A stretch of DNA of 7,391 bases from Treponema sp. UBA937 (lineage in GTDB: Bacteria; Spirochaetota; Spirochaetia; Treponematales; Breznakiellaceae): contig DBDH01000037.1 in assembly GCA_002293455.1 (NCBI GenBank), forward strand, positions 1 through 7,391, written 5' to 3'. A program made the translations under genes and the position numbers. Shown in pieces: positions 6,121 to 7,391 of the stretch (position 1 is the first letter of the stretch; every line of letters begins with the position of its first letter). The notes under the pieces were generated by a model, which saw nothing but the letters and a program-made list of their open reading frames with translations, did no database searches and had not been told where the DNA came from.

Positions 6121-7230
6121 TTGTCTACAAAACTTGACCCCATACTGACCAAGGCCGCCCGGTTTTTGAAGCGTGGGCAGTACGGCGCCGCAATCCAAAT
6201 CCTCGAACCCGAAGTGGTACGCTACCACGATTCTTTCCGTTATTATTATATCCTTGCGCTTTCTTGTCTCTACATAGGTGATTTCAGCGGGGCTTTTACC
6301 TATTTCAAAAGGGCAAGGGACATAAAGATGCGCGATCCGTCGGTTCTTTTGGGAATGGCGGTTTTGTATCTGCGCCGGGGAGAAACTGCCCGCGCCATCG
6401 ATTTTTACCTGGAAGTACAGGAACTGGACCCGGAAAATGCCAAGGCAAGGCGGGCTCTGGGAATTATCAAAAAACACGGAGATCCCGAACATTTGGAAGA
6501 ATGGATCGCGGGCGGCAGGCTGACCAAACTCTATCCCCCTTTGCCGAAAGTGCCTCTTTCCGCGGATCAAATTATTATTCCTGTGGCAGGGCTGCTTGTT
6601 CTTGCTGCGCTTGGTTTTGGGATTTTCTTTAAACTGAACAATCCCGGAGTTCCGAAACGGTCCGGGTTTGATCTTGCCAATCTTGAGAGTGAAGACCGCG
6701 CGGAACCTGTAGAGGTCGGCGGTTTATACCGTTATGTGCTGACAAGGCAGCAGGTACTTGACGGCTACGAAAAAGCCCTCAAACTTTTCACCGACAGAAG
6801 GGATGAAGCTTCCAAAGTTGAACTTAACCGGCTGTTGGAATCCAACGCGTCGGAATCGATAAAAAACAAGGCCCGGATTCTTATTTCCTACACCGATGTT
6901 CCGGGATTTGACAACCTCAAAGACCGCTATTCTTATTCCGAAGTGTACCGGGAACCGTGGCTTTACCGGGATTGTTATGTAATCTGGCGCGGAATGGCGG
7001 CAAATGTTGCCTTGCTTGAAAAAGGAACATCATTTCAATTGCTGGTAGGCTTTGATACAAGAAGCGCCCTGGAGGGTATCGTTCCGGTAGAATTTGATAT
7101 TTCTGTTCCGGTGGAACTGGACCGGCCTCTTGAGATTTTAGGAAAGGTGGTTCCCGCGAGCGGAAATGGAAGCCAGGGGCAGGGGATTATCCTTGAAGGA
7201 ATTGCCGTTCATCAATCAAGAACTCCGTAG
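6121..7230 (+). CDS. TPR membrane protein with one transmembrane helix and an extracytoplasmic beta-rich domain
   Basis: The 369-residue product starts at TTG 6121. TPR-like repeats occupy about 5-115 (for example GQYGAAIQILEPEV and GETARAIDFYLEVQELDP). A single strongly hydrophobic segment at about 150-171 is the only transmembrane helix, and there is no N-terminal signal peptide. The TPR part should therefore face the cytosol and residues 172-369 the periplasm. After a helical stretch (about 208-258), residues 275-365 are rich in alternating hydrophobics and glycines (YVIWRGMAANV, FQLLVGFDTR, LEILGKVV), which suggests a small beta-barrel, perhaps OB-like. I do not recognise the family. It follows the exported TPR gene by 38 bases and is probably translated from the same mRNA. 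With TPRs on both sides of the inner membrane, the pair could link cytosolic and envelope partners; that is inference. Confidence 0.88.
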   Translation: MSTKLDPILTKAARFLKRGQYGAAIQILEPEVVRYHDSFRYYYILALSCLYIGDFSGAFTYFKRARDIKMRDPSVLLGMAVLYLRRGETARAIDFYLEVQELDPENAKARRALGIIKKHGDPEHLEEWIAGGRLTKLYPPLPKVPLSADQIIIPVAGLLVLAALGFGIFFKLNNPGVPKRSGFDLANLESEDRAEPVEVGGLYRYVLTRQQVLDGYEKALKLFTDRRDEASKVELNRLLESNASESIKNKARILISYTDVPGFDNLKDRYSYSEVYREPWLYRDCYVIWRGMAANVALLEKGTSFQLLVGFDTRSALEGIVPVEFDISVPVELDRPLEILGKVVPASGNGSQGQGIILEGIAVHQSRTP

Positions 7231-7254
7231 TACGTTTTCGGAATTCTGTTGTAT

Positions 7255-7292
7255 GAGCTTGTTGCAAAACTCGGTTAGTTTTGCCCAAGCTC
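7255..7292. repeat. TTGCAAAA palindromic repeat, copy B
   Basis: GAGCTTG (7255-7261) pairs with CAAGCTC (7286-7292), and GCAAAACT (7264-7271) pairs with AGTTTTGC (7277-7284), around loop CGGTT. Only TT opposite C is unpaired in the middle, giving 15 base pairs in 38 bases. It begins 24 bases after the stop of the membrane TPR gene. No long T-run follows directly. Confidence 0.85.
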
Positions 7293-7340
7293 CTGCATTT
7301 TCTCGCCTAAAGGCTGCGAAACATGCATTTTTTAAAGGTT

Positions 7341-7371
7341 GCTGTTGCAAAATCTGGAGTTTTGCAACAGC
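7341..7371. repeat. TTGCAAAA palindromic repeat, copy C
   Basis: GCTGTTGCAAAA (7341-7352) pairs perfectly over 12 bases with TTTTGCAACAGC (7360-7371) around a seven-base loop. The core is the same as in copies A and B, but the arms differ. The CCTCA that follows the right arm (7371-7375) is also found after copy A (5269-5273). Confidence 0.85.
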
Positions 7372-7391
7372 CTCATTTGATAGCTTTTTTT
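7341..7391 (+). terminator. Possible terminator of the TPR operon formed by copy C and a T-run
   Basis: The 12-base-pair stem of copy C is followed after 13 bases by seven T at 7385-7391, where the window ends. The place fits the end of the rightward operon. The spacing is longer than in classical intrinsic terminators, and the T-run may continue past the window edge. Confidence 0.45.

Overview
The window looks like a chromosomal housekeeping region from a spirochaete, most likely a Treponema relative (possibly an insect-gut treponeme). The main clue is an 894-residue GreA with a very long N-terminal extension, a form known from Treponema and Borrelia (Chlamydia has a shorter long form). The rest is consistent with this: several TPR proteins, an exported vWA protein and intermediate base composition. 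Genus is an inference. I see no transposase, CRISPR array, tRNA, rRNA or phage gene.

Left half (1-4438, minus strand). Read in transcription order there is a 319-residue cytosolic TPR protein (4438-3479), the long greA (3398-714), and the start of a secreted von Willebrand factor A protein (623 to the left edge, where it is cut). A near-consensus sigma70 promoter (4491-4463) starts this set. An 80-base gap separates the TPR gene from greA. A hairpin followed by six T (703-666) lies between greA and the vWA gene and probably ends, or attenuates, the transcript.

Centre (4439-4535). This 97-base gap holds two back-to-back promoters whose -35 boxes are 8 bases apart. The rightward one places the transcript start on, or within two bases of, the rpe ATG, so rpe is probably translated from a leaderless mRNA.

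Right half (4536-7391, plus strand). rpe (ribulose-phosphate 3-epimerase, pentose phosphate pathway) is followed by a 158-base gap with hairpins. Then come two linked genes: an exported 244-residue TPR protein and a 369-residue membrane protein with a cytosolic TPR part, one transmembrane helix and an extracytoplasmic beta-rich part. The second gene uses a TTG start. The window ends in a 161-base gap.

The least explained signal is a small palindromic repeat built on TTGCAAAA / TTTTGCAA. It occurs three times in the two rightward intergenic gaps (5234-5272, 7255-7292, 7341-7371), always after a gene end. Two copies can be aligned directly and match at 25 of 30 positions, with the hairpin preserved. 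I found no clear multi-gene novel system; this repeat family, the leaderless rpe and the extra domains on GreA are the points most worth following.
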